Positions 45,521 to 54,380 of a stretch of DNA of 64,000 bases are shown one piece after another (positions within the stretch are counted from its first letter, which is position 1; every line of letters starts with the position of its first letter). The DNA lies in NCBI RefSeq assembly GCF_005049235.1, contig NZ_SUMD01000005.1, positions 124,001-188,000 on the forward strand, in the 5' to 3' direction. The stretch is from Rhodococcus oryzae. GTDB lineage: Bacteria; Actinomycetota; Actinomycetes; Mycobacteriales; Mycobacteriaceae. The translations under genes were made by a program, and so were the position numbers. Under the pieces are notes generated by a model that did no database searches, had not been told where the DNA came from, and worked only from the letters and a program-made list of their open reading frames with translations.

Positions 45521-46438
45521 GTGATTTCGTTGCTTGCCCCGGGTCAGGGCTCCCAAACCCCCGGCATGCTCAGCCCTTGGCTGGAGCTGCCGGGCACTGC
45601 AGACCGCATTTCCATCTGGTCGAAGGCCTCCGGCCTCGACCTCCAACGCCTGGGCACCACCGCCACGGCCGACGAGATCACCGACACCTCGGTCACCCAG
45701 CCCCTCGTGGTCGCCGCCGCGCTGCTCGCCTTCGAGGAGCTCGAGCGCCGCGGACTCGTCCCCGCGGACCTGATCGCCGCGGGCCACTCGGTCGGTGAGC
45801 TGGCCGCGGCCGCCATCGCAGGCGTGATCTCCTCGGACGACGCCGTCGCGCTCGCCGCGCTCCGCGGCTCCGAGATGGCCAAGGCCTGCGCGCTCGAGCC
45901 GACCGGCATGTCCGCGGTGCTCGGCGGCGACGAAGAGATCGTCCTGGCCCGACTGGCCGAGCTCGGCCTCGAGCCGGCGAACCGGAATGCGGCCGGCCAG
46001 ATCGTGGCGGCCGGCCTGCTCAGCGCCCTGGAGGAACTCGCGGCCGCGCCGCCGGAGAAGGCCCGCGTCCGGGCCCTGCCGGTGGCAGGTGCGTTCCACA
46101 CCGCGTTCATGGCGCCTGCCCAGGAAGCCGTGACCGAGGCGGCCTCCCGAATCAGCCCCTCGGATCCGACGCGCACGCTACTGTCCAATGCCGACGGTCA
46201 GCCGGTCACCTCCGGCGCCGACGCGCTGGCCAAGCTGGCCGCCCAGGTGACCAGGCCCGTGCGCTGGGACCTGTGCACCGCATCGCTGCGGGCGGCCCAG
46301 GTCACGGCGATCGCCGAACTCCCCCCGGCCGGCACCCTGGTGGGTATCGCAAAGCGGGAGATGAAGGGAACCCCCACGCTGGCGCTCAAGACGCCGGACG
46401 ACATCCCGGCACTGTCCGAGCTCACCGGACTCGGATGA
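45521..46438 (+). CDS. fabD: Malonyl-CoA:ACP transacylase
   Basis: The 305-aa enzyme loads malonate from CoA onto AcpM for FAS-II elongation of meromycolate chains. It shows MISLLAPGQGSQTPGMLSPW, the Ser nucleophile in AAGHSVGELAAAA, GTEM-like RGSEMAKACA, the His in GAFHTAFM, and SNADGQPVTS. GTG 45521 matches the start of Rv2243; a frame extending to 45506 is unneeded. It is the first gene of the fabD-acpM-kasA operon, behind the MabR site. Confidence 0.96.
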   Translation: MISLLAPGQGSQTPGMLSPWLELPGTADRISIWSKASGLDLQRLGTTATADEITDTSVTQPLVVAAALLAFEELERRGLVPADLIAAGHSVGELAAAAIAGVISSDDAVALAALRGSEMAKACALEPTGMSAVLGGDEEIVLARLAELGLEPANRNAAGQIVAAGLLSALEELAAAPPEKARVRALPVAGAFHTAFMAPAQEAVTEAASRISPSDPTRTLLSNADGQPVTSGADALAKLAAQVTRPVRWDLCTASLRAAQVTAIAELPPAGTLVGIAKREMKGTPTLALKTPDDIPALSELTGLG

Positions 46439-46557
46439 GGCCCGCCGCAATCCTGCGGCCCTAGTCCCCCGGCAGCAGGACCACACACCACATTGGCCGG
46501 TCTGCCGACCGGCCAAGGCCAGACCCAAGTAACACCAAACAAGAAGGGAGCCACGAA

Positions 46558-46863
46558 GTGGCCACCACCCAGGAAGACATCATTGCCGGACTCGCGGAGA
46601 TCATCGAGGAGGTCACCGGCATCGAGCCGTCCGAGGTGACCATCGAGAAGTCCTTCGTCGACGACCTCGACATCGACTCGCTCTCCATGGTGGAGATCGC
46701 CGTGCAGACCGAGGACAAGTACGGCGTGAAGATCCCCGACGAGGATCTCGCCAGCCTGCGCACCGTCGGCGACGCCGTCAGCTACATCCAGAAGCTCGAG
46801 GCCGAGGGCGGCGACGCCGCTGACGCCGTCAAGGCGAAGCTCGACTCCGCGAACGAGGAGTGA
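46558..46863 (+). CDS. acpM: Meromycolate extension acyl carrier protein
   Basis: The 101-aa acidic protein from GTG 46558 (AGAAGGGAG upstream) has the phosphopantetheine Ser41 in [15 protein letters not shown] longer C-terminal tail ([19 protein letters not shown]) follows, as in mycobacterial AcpM. It carries the growing meromycolate chain between the FAS-II enzymes. The stop overlaps the kasA start (GTGA). Confidence 0.96.
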   Translation: MATTQEDIIAGLAEIIEEVTGIEPSEVTIEKSFVDDLDIDSLSMVEIAVQTEDKYGVKIPDEDLASLRTVGDAVSYIQKLEAEGGDAADAVKAKLDSANEE

Positions 46864-48110
46864 GCTCGCCCGTGACTTCCACCAGGAACTTCCCCAACAT
46901 CGTCGTCACCAGCCTCGCGGCCTCGACGTCGATCGCTGGTGACGTGGATGCCACGTGGAAGGGCCTGCTCGCAGGCGAGAGCGGGATCGACGTCCTCGAA
47001 GATCCGTTCATCGCGGAGTACGACCTTCCCGTCCGCATCGGCGGGCACCTGAAGGTGAGCCCCGACGATGCACTCTCCCGCGTCGAGATCCGGCGGATGA
47101 GCTTCGTGGAGCGACTCGCTCTCGTGCTCGGCCGCCAGGTGTGGCAGAACGCGGGCAGCCCCGAGGTGGACAAGGACCGGCTCGGCGTGGTCCTCGGCAC
47201 CGGACTCGGGGGCGGCGAGGCATTGATCGACGCCGTCGACAAGATCAAGACCCAGGGATACCGCAAGGTGTCGCCGTTCTCAGTGCAGATGGTGATGCCG
47301 AACGGTCCCGCCGCGGTCGTCGGGCTCGAGCTCGGCGCCCGCGCAGGCGTGATCACTCCCGTCTCGGCGTGTTCGTCGGGCTCGGAAGCGATCGCGCACG
47401 CATACCGGATGCTCATCATGGGTGACGCCGACATCGTCGTCACCGGTGGCGTCGAGGGCCAGATCGATCCCGTGCCGATCGCGAGTTTCGCGATGATGCG
47501 GGCATTGAGCTCACGCAACGACGATCCGAAGGCCGCCTCGCGTCCCTTCGACAAGGATCGCGACGGCTTCGTCTTCGGCGAGGCCGGGGCTCTGATGGTC
47601 CTCGAGACCGAGGAGCACGCCAAGGCGCGCGGGGCCACCATCCACGCACGCCTGATGGGCGCGGGCATCACCTCGGACGGCTACCACATCGTGGCGCCGC
47701 ACCCCGAGGGCACGGGCGCGGCCCGTGCGATGGCTCGGGCGATCCAGACCGCAGGTCTGGCGAAGTCCGACATCACCCACGTGAACGCGCACGCCACGGC
47801 GACGCCGATCGGGGACACGGCCGAGGCACTGGCCATCAAGTCCGCGGTCGGTGGCCACGCTGCGGTGTACGCACCGAAGTCAGCTCTCGGGCACTCCATC
47901 GGCGCCGTCGGTGCGCTCGAAGCCGTGCTCACGGTCCTGGCTGTGCGTGACGGAGTCATTCCGCCCACGCTCAACCTCGAGAACCAGGATCCAGAGATCG
48001 ATCTCGATGTCGTGAAGGGTGAACCCCGTTACGGCCAGATCGACTTCGCGCTCAACAATTCATTTGGATTCGGTGGGCACAATGTCGCGCTCGCCTTCGG
48101 CCGAGCCTGA
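46860..48110 (+). CDS. kasA: Beta-ketoacyl-ACP synthase KasA
   Basis: The 416-aa condensing enzyme elongates acyl-AcpM with malonyl-AcpM. From GTG 46860 the nucleophile falls at Cys171 ([13 protein letters not shown]), the same number as in M. tuberculosis KasA, which supports this start over GTG 46872. The other catalytic residues are in [22 protein letters not shown] and [10 protein letters not shown]. The residue after the first catalytic His is Ala where the usual family sequence is NAHGTATP. No kasB follows; accD6 is next. Confidence 0.95.
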   Translation: MSSPVTSTRNFPNIVVTSLAASTSIAGDVDATWKGLLAGESGIDVLEDPFIAEYDLPVRIGGHLKVSPDDALSRVEIRRMSFVERLALVLGRQVWQNAGSPEVDKDRLGVVLGTGLGGGEALIDAVDKIKTQGYRKVSPFSVQMVMPNGPAAVVGLELGARAGVITPVSACSSGSEAIAHAYRMLIMGDADIVVTGGVEGQIDPVPIASFAMMRALSSRNDDPKAASRPFDKDRDGFVFGEAGALMVLETEEHAKARGATIHARLMGAGITSDGYHIVAPHPEGTGAARAMARAIQTAGLAKSDITHVNAHATATPIGDTAEALAIKSAVGGHAAVYAPKSALGHSIGAVGALEAVLTVLAVRDGVIPPTLNLENQDPEIDLDVVKGEPRYGQIDFALNNSFGFGGHNVALAFGRA

Positions 48111-48129
48111 CCGGTCGGAATAGCTCGTT

Positions 48130-48160
48130 GGTGGGGGCCTCGCACCCCGGGGCCCCCACC
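48130..48160 (+). terminator. Hairpin between kasA and accD6
   Basis: A 10-bp GC stem (GGTGGGGGCC/GGCCCCCACC) with an 11-nt loop lies 20 bp after the kasA stop and 43 bp before accD6. It may attenuate or process the operon transcript. Confidence 0.5.
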
Positions 48161-48202
48161 CCGACTACCGCCCGCAGGCGGCCAGTACAAGGAGGACAAG
48201 CG

Positions 48203-49636
48203 ATGACCATCTTGGCCCCGATCACCCGATCCGATGCCCAGCTCGATCCCCGCGACCCGATGGCGCGACTCGAGAACCTCTTCGACGCCGGGACCACCGT
48301 CCCGCTGCACGATCGTGACAAGTCCGGTGTGCTCGCCGCTGCCGGCGAGATCGACGGAGTTCGCACGATCGCCTACTGCTCCGACGCGACCGTCATGGGC
48401 GGCGCAATGGGCGTCGAGGGCTGCAAGCACATCGTGAACGCGATCAACACCGCGATCGACGAGAAGTCCCCGATCGTCGGCATCTGGCATTCCGGCGGTG
48501 CGCGGCTCGCGGAGGGCGTGGAGGCCCTGCACGCGGTCGGCCTCGTGTTCGAGGCGATGGTGCGCGCGTCCGGCCTGGTCCCCCAGATCTCCGTCGTCCT
48601 CGGCTTCGCCGCCGGCGGCGCCGCCTACGGCCCGGCGCTCACCGACGTCGTGATCATGGCGCCCGAGGGACGGGTCTTCGTGACCGGCCCCGACGTGGTC
48701 CGCTCGGTCACCGGCGAGCAGGTCGACATGGAGTCCCTCGGCGGCCCGGACACCCACACCAAAAAGTCGGGCGTCGCGCACATCGCGGCCACCGACGAGC
48801 TGGATGCACTCAATCGAGCGCGCCGCCTGGTGTCGATGTTCTGCGACCAGGGCACCTTCGACCAGGCGGCCGCCGAGCACGGCGACACCGACCTGCGCGC
48901 GCTGATGCCCGAGTCGGCCAAGCGCGCCTACGACGTGCGCCCGATCGTGCACGAGCTGCTCGACAACGTCGAGGGCGAGTCGACCCTCGAGGAGCTGCAG
49001 GGCAACTACGCCCGCAGCATCGTCACCGGTCTCGGTCGCCTCGGCGGTCGCACCGTCGGCGTCATCGCCAACAACCCGCTGCGCCTCGGCGGCTGCCTCA
49101 ACTCGGAGAGCGCCGAGAAGGCCGCGCGCTTCGTCCGGCTCTGCGACGCGTTCGGCATCCCGCTGGTCGTCATCGTCGACGTCCCGGGTTACCTGCCCGG
49201 GGTGAGCATGGAGTGGGAGGGTGTCGTCCGTCGCGGCGCCAAGCTGCTGCACGCGTTCGCCGAGGCCACCGTCCCCCGCGTCACCGTGGTCACCAGGAAG
49301 ATCTACGGCGGCGCGTACATCGCGATGAACTCGCGGGCACTCGGCGCCACCGCCGTCTACGCCTGGCCGGACGCCGAGGTCGCCGTGATGGGTGCCAAGG
49401 CCGCCGTCGGCATCCTGCACAAGCGGGCGCTGGCCGCCGCCCCGGAGGAGGAGCGTGAGGCACTGCACGATCGCCTGGCCGCCGAGCACGAGGCCATCGC
49501 GGGCGGCGTCAGCCGCGCCATCTCGATCGGCGTCGTCGACGAGATGATCGATCCCGCCAAGACCCGCAGCCGGGTCACCGCCGCGCTGGCGGCCGCCCCG
49601 GCCGGCCGCGGTCAGCACAAGAACATCCCGCTCTGA
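48203..49636 (+). CDS. accD6: Acyl-CoA carboxylase beta subunit AccD6
   Basis: The 477-aa carboxyltransferase makes malonyl-CoA from acetyl-CoA (with a biotinylated AccA3) for FAS-I/FAS-II. It shows GVEGCKHIVNAINTAIDEKS, IWHSGGARLAEGVEALH, the acyl-CoA oxyanion GFAAGGAAYGPALTD and, in the C-terminal half, VDVPGYLPGV and KIYGGAYIAMNSRALGA. ATG 48203 follows AAGGAGG. It corresponds to Rv2247 and closes the FAS-II locus with a strong terminator. Confidence 0.96.
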   Translation: MTILAPITRSDAQLDPRDPMARLENLFDAGTTVPLHDRDKSGVLAAAGEIDGVRTIAYCSDATVMGGAMGVEGCKHIVNAINTAIDEKSPIVGIWHSGGARLAEGVEALHAVGLVFEAMVRASGLVPQISVVLGFAAGGAAYGPALTDVVIMAPEGRVFVTGPDVVRSVTGEQVDMESLGGPDTHTKKSGVAHIAATDELDALNRARRLVSMFCDQGTFDQAAAEHGDTDLRALMPESAKRAYDVRPIVHELLDNVEGESTLEELQGNYARSIVTGLGRLGGRTVGVIANNPLRLGGCLNSESAEKAARFVRLCDAFGIPLVVIVDVPGYLPGVSMEWEGVVRRGAKLLHAFAEATVPRVTVVTRKIYGGAYIAMNSRALGATAVYAWPDAEVAVMGAKAAVGILHKRALAAAPEEEREALHDRLAAEHEAIAGGVSRAISIGVVDEMIDPAKTRSRVTAALAAAPAGRGQHKNIPL

Positions 49637-49649
49637 TCCGCACGAGAGA

Positions 49650-49688
49650 CGAGAAGGGCCCCCGACCTGAGGTCGGGGGCCCTTCTCG
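49650..49688. terminator. Terminator after accD6
   Basis: A perfect 18-bp stem with a 3-nt loop lies between accD6 and the convergent cold-shock gene, and can serve both. Confidence 0.9.
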
Positions 49689-49701
49689 CTGAACGGGTGG
49701 C

Positions 49702-49872
49702 TCAGAGCACGTGAACAGCGGTGGCCTGCGGGCCCTTCGGGCCCTCGGTCACCTCGAACTCGACCTGCTGGTTCTCCTCGAGGCTCCGGAAACCGGAACC
49801 CTGGATCTCGGAGAAGTGCACGAAGAGATCCGGTCCGTCGGTGCGCGAGATGAAGCCGAAGCCCTGACTCAT
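49702..49872 (-). CDS. Cold-shock protein lacking the first beta strand
   Basis: The 56-aa protein from ATG 49872 (AAGGAG 6 nt upstream) reads [20 protein letters not shown] and on to [19 protein letters not shown] normal Csp of about 67 residues begins M-x-Q-GTVKWFN-x-x-KGFGFI. Here about 10 codons, including the base-stacking Trp and the KWFN strand, are missing between Q-G and F-G-F. RNP1 (GFGFI) and RNP2 (LFVHF) remain. It may be an internal in-frame deletion and a non-folding or altered product. The strong ribosome site suggests it is still translated. Confidence 0.85.
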   Translation of the reverse strand: MSQGFGFISRTDGPDLFVHFSEIQGSGFRSLEENQQVEFEVTEGPKGPQATAVHVL

Positions 49873-50132
49873 ATTTGCTCCTTACAGGGCTGGGATGACG
49901 GGACCCACACCGTGTGGTGCCCCGGGCCGGTTCGAGACTCGGCGTCTCCAGATTCCTGAAGGCAAACAGAGCGCACGCAACTTGAGTTCTTGCGAGCGTG
50001 CGGTAAACACAAACACACAAAACTGACGACCGCCTGGTTCAACGCCGCCCGCGGCGCATCCATTCCCGAGGGGTTGGTTCTCAGGCGCCCGTCACGCCGA
50101 GAGCCCGAGAACCTCCCCCTCGCCGGGCACCC

Positions 50133-50783
50133 TCAGCCGACCGCGACCAGTTCTCGGCTGTGCTTCGGACGCTCGACCTCGTCGATCAGCGCGACGGCGA
50201 GGTCCGCGTACGAGAACGGCCGCGCCCCGGCGGCGTCGGCAAGCACGGTGCCACCGCCGATCCGGTACTCCCCCGTGCGCCCGGCGACCTCGTCGAGGAC
50301 GACCGGCGGCGGTGCCAGCATCAGCCAGTCGACATCGGTGTCGGCGCCGCGCAGCACCTCGAGCTCGGCCGCGTGACCGAGCGAGAACTCCCTGGCCTCA
50401 TCGGGGAAGCCGGGCGCATCGAGCACACGGACGCCCGGCTCGGTCTCGAGCAGCGTGCCGATCCCGACGACCAGCATCCGGCCCACCAGCGCCCGGCCGA
50501 GGCCATCGAGCAGCGCCTCGGCGGCCGCGACATAGAACTCCGACGACGGCAGATCCATCCGGGCGACGGCGCTGATCGCCGCGTCGTGGCCGGCCGCGAG
50601 AGCGGCAACGCTGTCGGCGTCGGTGGCATCGCCTGCCACCAGATCCGCGCCGAGCGCGGCGAGCTCCGGGTACCGCGCGGGGTCGCGGACCACCGCGGTG
50701 ACCCGGTGACCGCGTGCGACGGCCTCGGCGACCGCGCGACGTCCGGCACGCCCACCGGCTCCGAAGATGATGATCCTGCTCAT
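50133..50783 (-). CDS. NmrA-like NAD(P)-binding oxidoreductase
   Basis: The 216-aa protein has the Rossmann start IIIFGAGGRAGRRAVAEA and an Arg dinucleotide selector region (VVRDPARYPELAA). It also has LVAGDATDADSVAALAAGHD and DWLMLAPPPVVLDE. It belongs to the atypical SDR/NmrA group (YwnB/azoreductase-like). The divergent HxlR regulator is a common arrangement for redox- or quinone-responsive genes. The substrate is unknown. Confidence 0.88.
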   Translation of the reverse strand: MSRIIIFGAGGRAGRRAVAEAVARGHRVTAVVRDPARYPELAALGADLVAGDATDADSVAALAAGHDAAISAVARMDLPSSEFYVAAAEALLDGLGRALVGRMLVVGIGTLLETEPGVRVLDAPGFPDEAREFSLGHAAELEVLRGADTDVDWLMLAPPPVVLDEVAGRTGEYRIGGGTVLADAAGARPFSYADLAVALIDEVERPKHSRELVAVG

Positions 50784-50881
50784 GGGTGGCTCCGTTCGAC
50801 GGGGCCGGCACGATCGCCGGCCGACGACGCGAAGGTAGCGAGCAGGGTGCCGGTTACCGCAACGATAGTTACGCTGACCAG

Positions 50882-51247
50882 GTGACGAAGCCTCTGGAGC
50901 CCGACATGTTCGAGGGCTGCTCGACCGGTCCCGCCCCGATTCGGATCGGCGACAAGTGGACCGCGCGGATCATCACCTGCCTGCGCGAGGGCCCGCGCCG
51001 GTTCTCGGAGCTCCAGGTGCCGCTGCGCACCGTCAGCCCGAAGGTGCTCACCGAGTCGTTGCGGGCCATGGAGCGCGACGGCCTGGTCACCCGCACCGCC
51101 TACGCCGAGATCCCGCCCAGGGTCGAGTACGAGCTCACCGCGCTCGGCCGCTCTCTGTTCGAGCCGATGGCGGCGGCCTGCGCCTGGTCCCGCGAGCACC
51201 TGGACGAGCTGCTCGACGCCAGGAACAGGGTTGGGGACGCGCCCTAG
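50882..51247 (+). CDS. HxlR-family transcription regulator
   Basis: The 121-aa winged-helix protein from GTG 50882 has the conserved N-terminal Cys (MFEGC), IGDKWTARIITCLREGPRRF, VSPKVLTESLRAMERDGLV and the wing RVEYELTALGRSL. The N-terminal Cys often senses oxidants or electrophiles in this family. It is divergent from the NmrA-like gene. Two GTTAC boxes, at 50853 and 50868, 15 bp apart, could be its site. Confidence 0.9.
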   Translation: MTKPLEPDMFEGCSTGPAPIRIGDKWTARIITCLREGPRRFSELQVPLRTVSPKVLTESLRAMERDGLVTRTAYAEIPPRVEYELTALGRSLFEPMAAACAWSREHLDELLDARNRVGDAP

Positions 51248-51762
51248 CCGACGTGCCTGCGCAGCCAGGTCACCTCGGCACCCTCGCCGCCGCTGCGGTA
51301 CGGCTCGAGCGCCTCGTCCCAGGCCGTGCCGAGCGCGGTGTCGAGTTCGGAGGCCAGTTCGCCCGTGCTGCCGTGTGCCTGCATCAGCGCGCGCAGCCGC
51401 ATCTCGCCGAGGATCACGTCGCCGTTCGCGCTCATCGCGCCGCGCCACAGTCCCAGCCCGGGGACGTGGCTGAACCGCTCGCCGTCGACGCCGTCGCTGG
51501 GATCCTCGGTGATCTCGAACCGCAGCATCGGCCAGGACCGCAGCGCGGTGACCAGTCGCGCGCCGGTGCCCACCGGCCCGACCCAGTTGCTGGTCGCGCG
51601 CAGCAGCCCGGCCCCGGCGGACTGCGAGGTCCACTTGAGGTTGGCTGGGCTCTCGAGGGTGGCGGTGAGCGCCCATTCGACGTGGGGGCACACCGCGGCG
51701 GGCGACGAATGCACGTAGAGCACACCACTCGTCGCATCGGCGAACTGATTCAACGCGCGCAC
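51244..51762 (-). CDS. DUF3145 family protein
   Basis: The 172-aa protein from GTG 51762 (GGAGG 5 nt upstream; GTG 51768 is possible) shows the DUF3145 hallmarks: GVLYVHSSPAAVCPHVEWAL, LRSWPMLRFEITEDPSDGVD and GDVILGEMRLRALM. The family is conserved across actinobacteria, with unknown function. The 3' end overlaps the HxlR gene by 4 bp. Confidence 0.85.
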   Translation of the reverse strand: MRALNQFADATSGVLYVHSSPAAVCPHVEWALTATLESPANLKWTSQSAGAGLLRATSNWVGPVGTGARLVTALRSWPMLRFEITEDPSDGVDGERFSHVPGLGLWRGAMSANGDVILGEMRLRALMQAHGSTGELASELDTALGTAWDEALEPYRSGGEGAEVTWLRRHVG

Positions 51763-51888
51763 AAGCACCTCCGGCTCAGACGAGGGACGTCTTCCCCAAC
51801 GACCTCATTTGTGCCTGTCGCGCGATTTGCGTCACCAGTGTGCCCTGTGCGCCCCCTGTTGCGCCAGTTATAGAAGGGATTGGTGTGA

Positions 51889-52704
51889 TCAAGCGCCGGC
51901 GAGCTCGGCCAGCACGGCCTCGCTCAGCGGCGGCCAGGCGGCCTTCGCCCAGTCACCGAAGGCCCGGTCGGCGAGCGCGACGCACGCGATCGAGCGGTCC
52001 GGGTCGACCCACAGGAAGGTCCCGGACTGACCGAAGTGGCCGTAGGTCGACGGCGAGTTCGTCGCACCGGTCCAGTGCGGCGCCTTGCCGGACTTGATCT
52101 CGAAGCCGAGCCCCCAGTCGTTGGGCCGCTGGACGCCGTAGCCGGGCAACAGTCCGTCCAGGCCGGGGAACTGGACCCCGGTGGCCTCCCGCGCCGTCTC
52201 GGCCGAGATCAGGGTCGGACTCAGCAGCTCCCGGGCGAAGCGCGCCAGGTCGGCCGCGCTGGAACGGGCGCCGTGCCCCGCCGGACCGTCGAGGATCGAC
52301 GCCGACATGCCGAGCGGGGCGAACACCGCCTCGTGCAGGTAATCCGGGAACGCGATGTCGGTCTCCGTGGCGATGAGGTCGGCCAGCACCTCGAATCCGG
52401 CGCTGGAGTAGATCCGCTTGGTCCCTGGCGCGCTCTGCACGGTCGGCTCGCCGAACGCCAGCCCGGAGGTGTGTGCGAGCAGGTGCCGCACGGTGGCGCC
52501 GGGCGGCCCCGCGGGCTGGTCGAGCTCGATCGCGCCCTCCTCGACGGCCACCAGCGCGGCGTACGCCACGAGCGGCTTGGTCACCGAGGCGAGCGCGAAC
52601 ACCCGGTCCTGGTCCCCGGCCGCGCCGATCCTGCCGTCCGGACCGATCACCGCCACCGCGGCGTGGTCGACGGGCCAGTGTTCGATCGCATCGAGGCTGT
52701 GCAC
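51889..52704 (-). CDS. Beta-lactamase-fold serine hydrolase (cytoplasmic type)
   Basis: The 271-aa protein has no signal peptide. It shows the S-x-x-K motif ALASVTKPLVAY, a tyrosine motif IYSSAGFE (Ser where Asn is usual) and GHFGQSGTFLW in place of the K-T-G box. HLLAHTSGLAFGEP is also typical. It is probably an esterase- or EstB-like member of the class C clan. It follows the DUF3145 gene on the same strand after 126 bp. Confidence 0.88.
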   Translation of the reverse strand: MHSLDAIEHWPVDHAAVAVIGPDGRIGAAGDQDRVFALASVTKPLVAYAALVAVEEGAIELDQPAGPPGATVRHLLAHTSGLAFGEPTVQSAPGTKRIYSSAGFEVLADLIATETDIAFPDYLHEAVFAPLGMSASILDGPAGHGARSSAADLARFARELLSPTLISAETAREATGVQFPGLDGLLPGYGVQRPNDWGLGFEIKSGKAPHWTGATNSPSTYGHFGQSGTFLWVDPDRSIACVALADRAFGDWAKAAWPPLSEAVLAELAGA

Positions 52705-52727
52705 CCGTGCAGCCTACGAGACCGCGC

Positions 52728-53351
52728 TCAGCCCTCCGCCAGCCTGGCCAGCCCGGCCGCCACGGCCGGATCCGCGCCCGAGGCGGACTGGAGTGCGGCC
52801 AGGAACGTCCCGGCCAGCACCTGCTCGAGCACCGCCCGCTCGACGTCCGCGCTCGCCAGCCACCGCAGGCACGCGGCCTTCTCGAACGCCAGGCAGCCCT
52901 CGATCACCATGACCGCGATCTCGCTCGGCGTATCGATGCCGAGCGCGTCGAGGATCAGCTCGAACGAGGCCGCGTCCACTCGGCGACCGAGTTCGGCGAG
53001 GCCCGAGCTCCCGCCTGCCCGCATCAAGGCCTGCCAGCCGACGCTGTGCAGCTGCACGTGATCGAGGTAGGCCCCGAGCCCGGCCATCAGCCTGCCGAGC
53101 AGGGGTCCCTCACCGGTGGCCGCGGTCAGGTCCGCGATCATCCTGTCCGCCGCGGACTCCATCGCCGCGAAGACGAGCGCGTCCTTGCCGCCGAAGTAGT
53201 GGTACAGCAGCCCGACGGACACCCCGGCCTCCGCCGAGATCTCCTGCACGGAAAGCCGTTCCGGCTCCCGGGTGGACAGCGCACGCAGGGTCGCCTCGAT
53301 CAGCTCGCTGCGACGCTGCTCGGTCGTCAGCCGGGTGCGTTGTTCGGGCAT
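52728..53351 (-). CDS. TetR family regulator
   Basis: The 207-aa protein from ATG 53351 (GGGGAG 9 nt upstream) has the TetR helix-turn-helix RSELIEATLRAL...LSVQEISAEAGVSVGLLYHYFGGKDALV and a variable ligand domain. It is divergent from the alpha/beta hydrolase gene. Two TATTGAA-N6-TTCAATA-type palindromes between them are the likely binding sites. Confidence 0.92.
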   Translation of the reverse strand: MPEQRTRLTTEQRRSELIEATLRALSTREPERLSVQEISAEAGVSVGLLYHYFGGKDALVFAAMESAADRMIADLTAATGEGPLLGRLMAGLGAYLDHVQLHSVGWQALMRAGGSSGLAELGRRVDAASFELILDALGIDTPSEIAVMVIEGCLAFEKAACLRWLASADVERAVLEQVLAGTFLAALQSASGADPAVAAGLARLAEG

Positions 53352-53396
53352 CGGCGCCACTCCCCTCGGTCGCGCTCACTCTAGGGGCTCGAGGGC

Positions 53397-53456
53397 TATT
53401 GAAATGACGTTCAACAGAGGCTACCGTCGAAGCCACTATTGAATCCACTTTCAATA
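53397..53456. promoter_or_regulatory. Double operator for the TetR regulator
   Basis: TATTGAA-N6-TTCAACA (53397-53416) and the perfect TATTGAA-N6-TTCAATA (53437-53456) lie 40 bp apart centre to centre in the divergent promoter region. The second is 12 bp before the hydrolase start. Confidence 0.85.
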
Positions 53457-53468
53457 CAGGAGTCCGAC

Positions 53469-54329
53469 ATGACGCAGAGCGGCACCAACCTGGAAACAGA
53501 ACGCTGGATCGAGACCACCGCGGGCCCGGTACACCTGCGCGAGATCGGCCCCCCGACCGGCAGCCCGCTGCTGTTCGTGCACGGCGCGCTCGTCGACAGT
53601 CACCTCTGGGACGGCGTCGCCGCCCGGGCCGCCGCGCTCGGATACCGGTGCCTGCTGCCGACGCTCCCCCTCGGCTCGCACACCCGGCCGATGAACCCCG
53701 GCGCCGATCTGGATCCGCCCGCGCTGGCCGACCTGGCCGCCGAGGTGGTCGGGCAGCTCGGGCTCAGCCGGGTCACGGTGGTGGGCAACGACACCGGCGG
53801 CGGCCTGAGCCAGATCCTGACCGCCCGCCATCCGGATCTGGTGCGGACGCTGGTCCTCACCGCCTGCGATGCCTACGAGCAGTTTCCGCCCCGATCGCTG
53901 CGCGCCTTCTTCGCGCTCGGCAAGGTGCCAGGCGTCCTCGCCCTCGGCGGTCAGCTCATGCGGCTGCGGGCGGCACGACGGTTCGCGATACCTCGTCCCC
54001 TCAGCCATCGTGGGCCCGGCGACGAGGTGATCGCCGGCTGGACCCGACCGTTGCGGGATCCCATGCTGCGCCGGGACACCGTCACGTTCTTCGCGGGGAT
54101 CGACGCCTCGCACACCCTGGACGCCGCGCGGCAGCTGCGCACCTTCACGGGCAGCGCGTTGCTCATCTGGGGCGCCGACGACCGCGTCTTCGGCCTGGAG
54201 CTGGGGCGCAGGCTGGCGGCCGACATCCCGGGCGCCCGGCTCGAGATCCTCGACGACTGCGGCGCGTTCGTCCCACTCGACGCGCCGGACCGGGTCGCCG
54301 GGCTCATCGACGAGTGGCTGACCGGATAG
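53469..54329 (+). CDS. Alpha/beta hydrolase with Asp nucleophile elbow
   Basis: The 286-aa protein from ATG 53469 shows LLFVHGALVDSHLWDG, the elbow VVGNDTGGGLSQ with Asp as in haloalkane dehalogenases, and LLIWGADDRVF. The C-terminal segment reads EILDDCGAFVPLDAPDRVA. The catalytic His that usually precedes FVP is replaced by Ala, so activity is doubtful or uses another base. It is divergently placed with a TetR gene and its operators, suggesting induction by its substrate. Confidence 0.9.
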   Translation: MTQSGTNLETERWIETTAGPVHLREIGPPTGSPLLFVHGALVDSHLWDGVAARAAALGYRCLLPTLPLGSHTRPMNPGADLDPPALADLAAEVVGQLGLSRVTVVGNDTGGGLSQILTARHPDLVRTLVLTACDAYEQFPPRSLRAFFALGKVPGVLALGGQLMRLRAARRFAIPRPLSHRGPGDEVIAGWTRPLRDPMLRRDTVTFFAGIDASHTLDAARQLRTFTGSALLIWGADDRVFGLELGRRLAADIPGARLEILDDCGAFVPLDAPDRVAGLIDEWLTG

Positions 54330-54333
54330 ACAG

Positions 54334-54369
54334 CGGCGCCGGGCAGCTCGACTGAGCTGCCCGGCGCCG
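54334..54369. terminator. Bidirectional terminator
   Basis: A perfect 16-bp stem with a 4-nt loop lies between the convergent hydrolase (stop 54329) and alcohol dehydrogenase (stop 54381). Confidence 0.88.
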
Positions 54370-54380
54370 TGGAGGTGTGA

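Noticed and set aside
48029-50020. 663-aa minus-strand frame across accD6
   Set aside because: It shadows accD6 and passes through the terminator; it has no recognisable domain.
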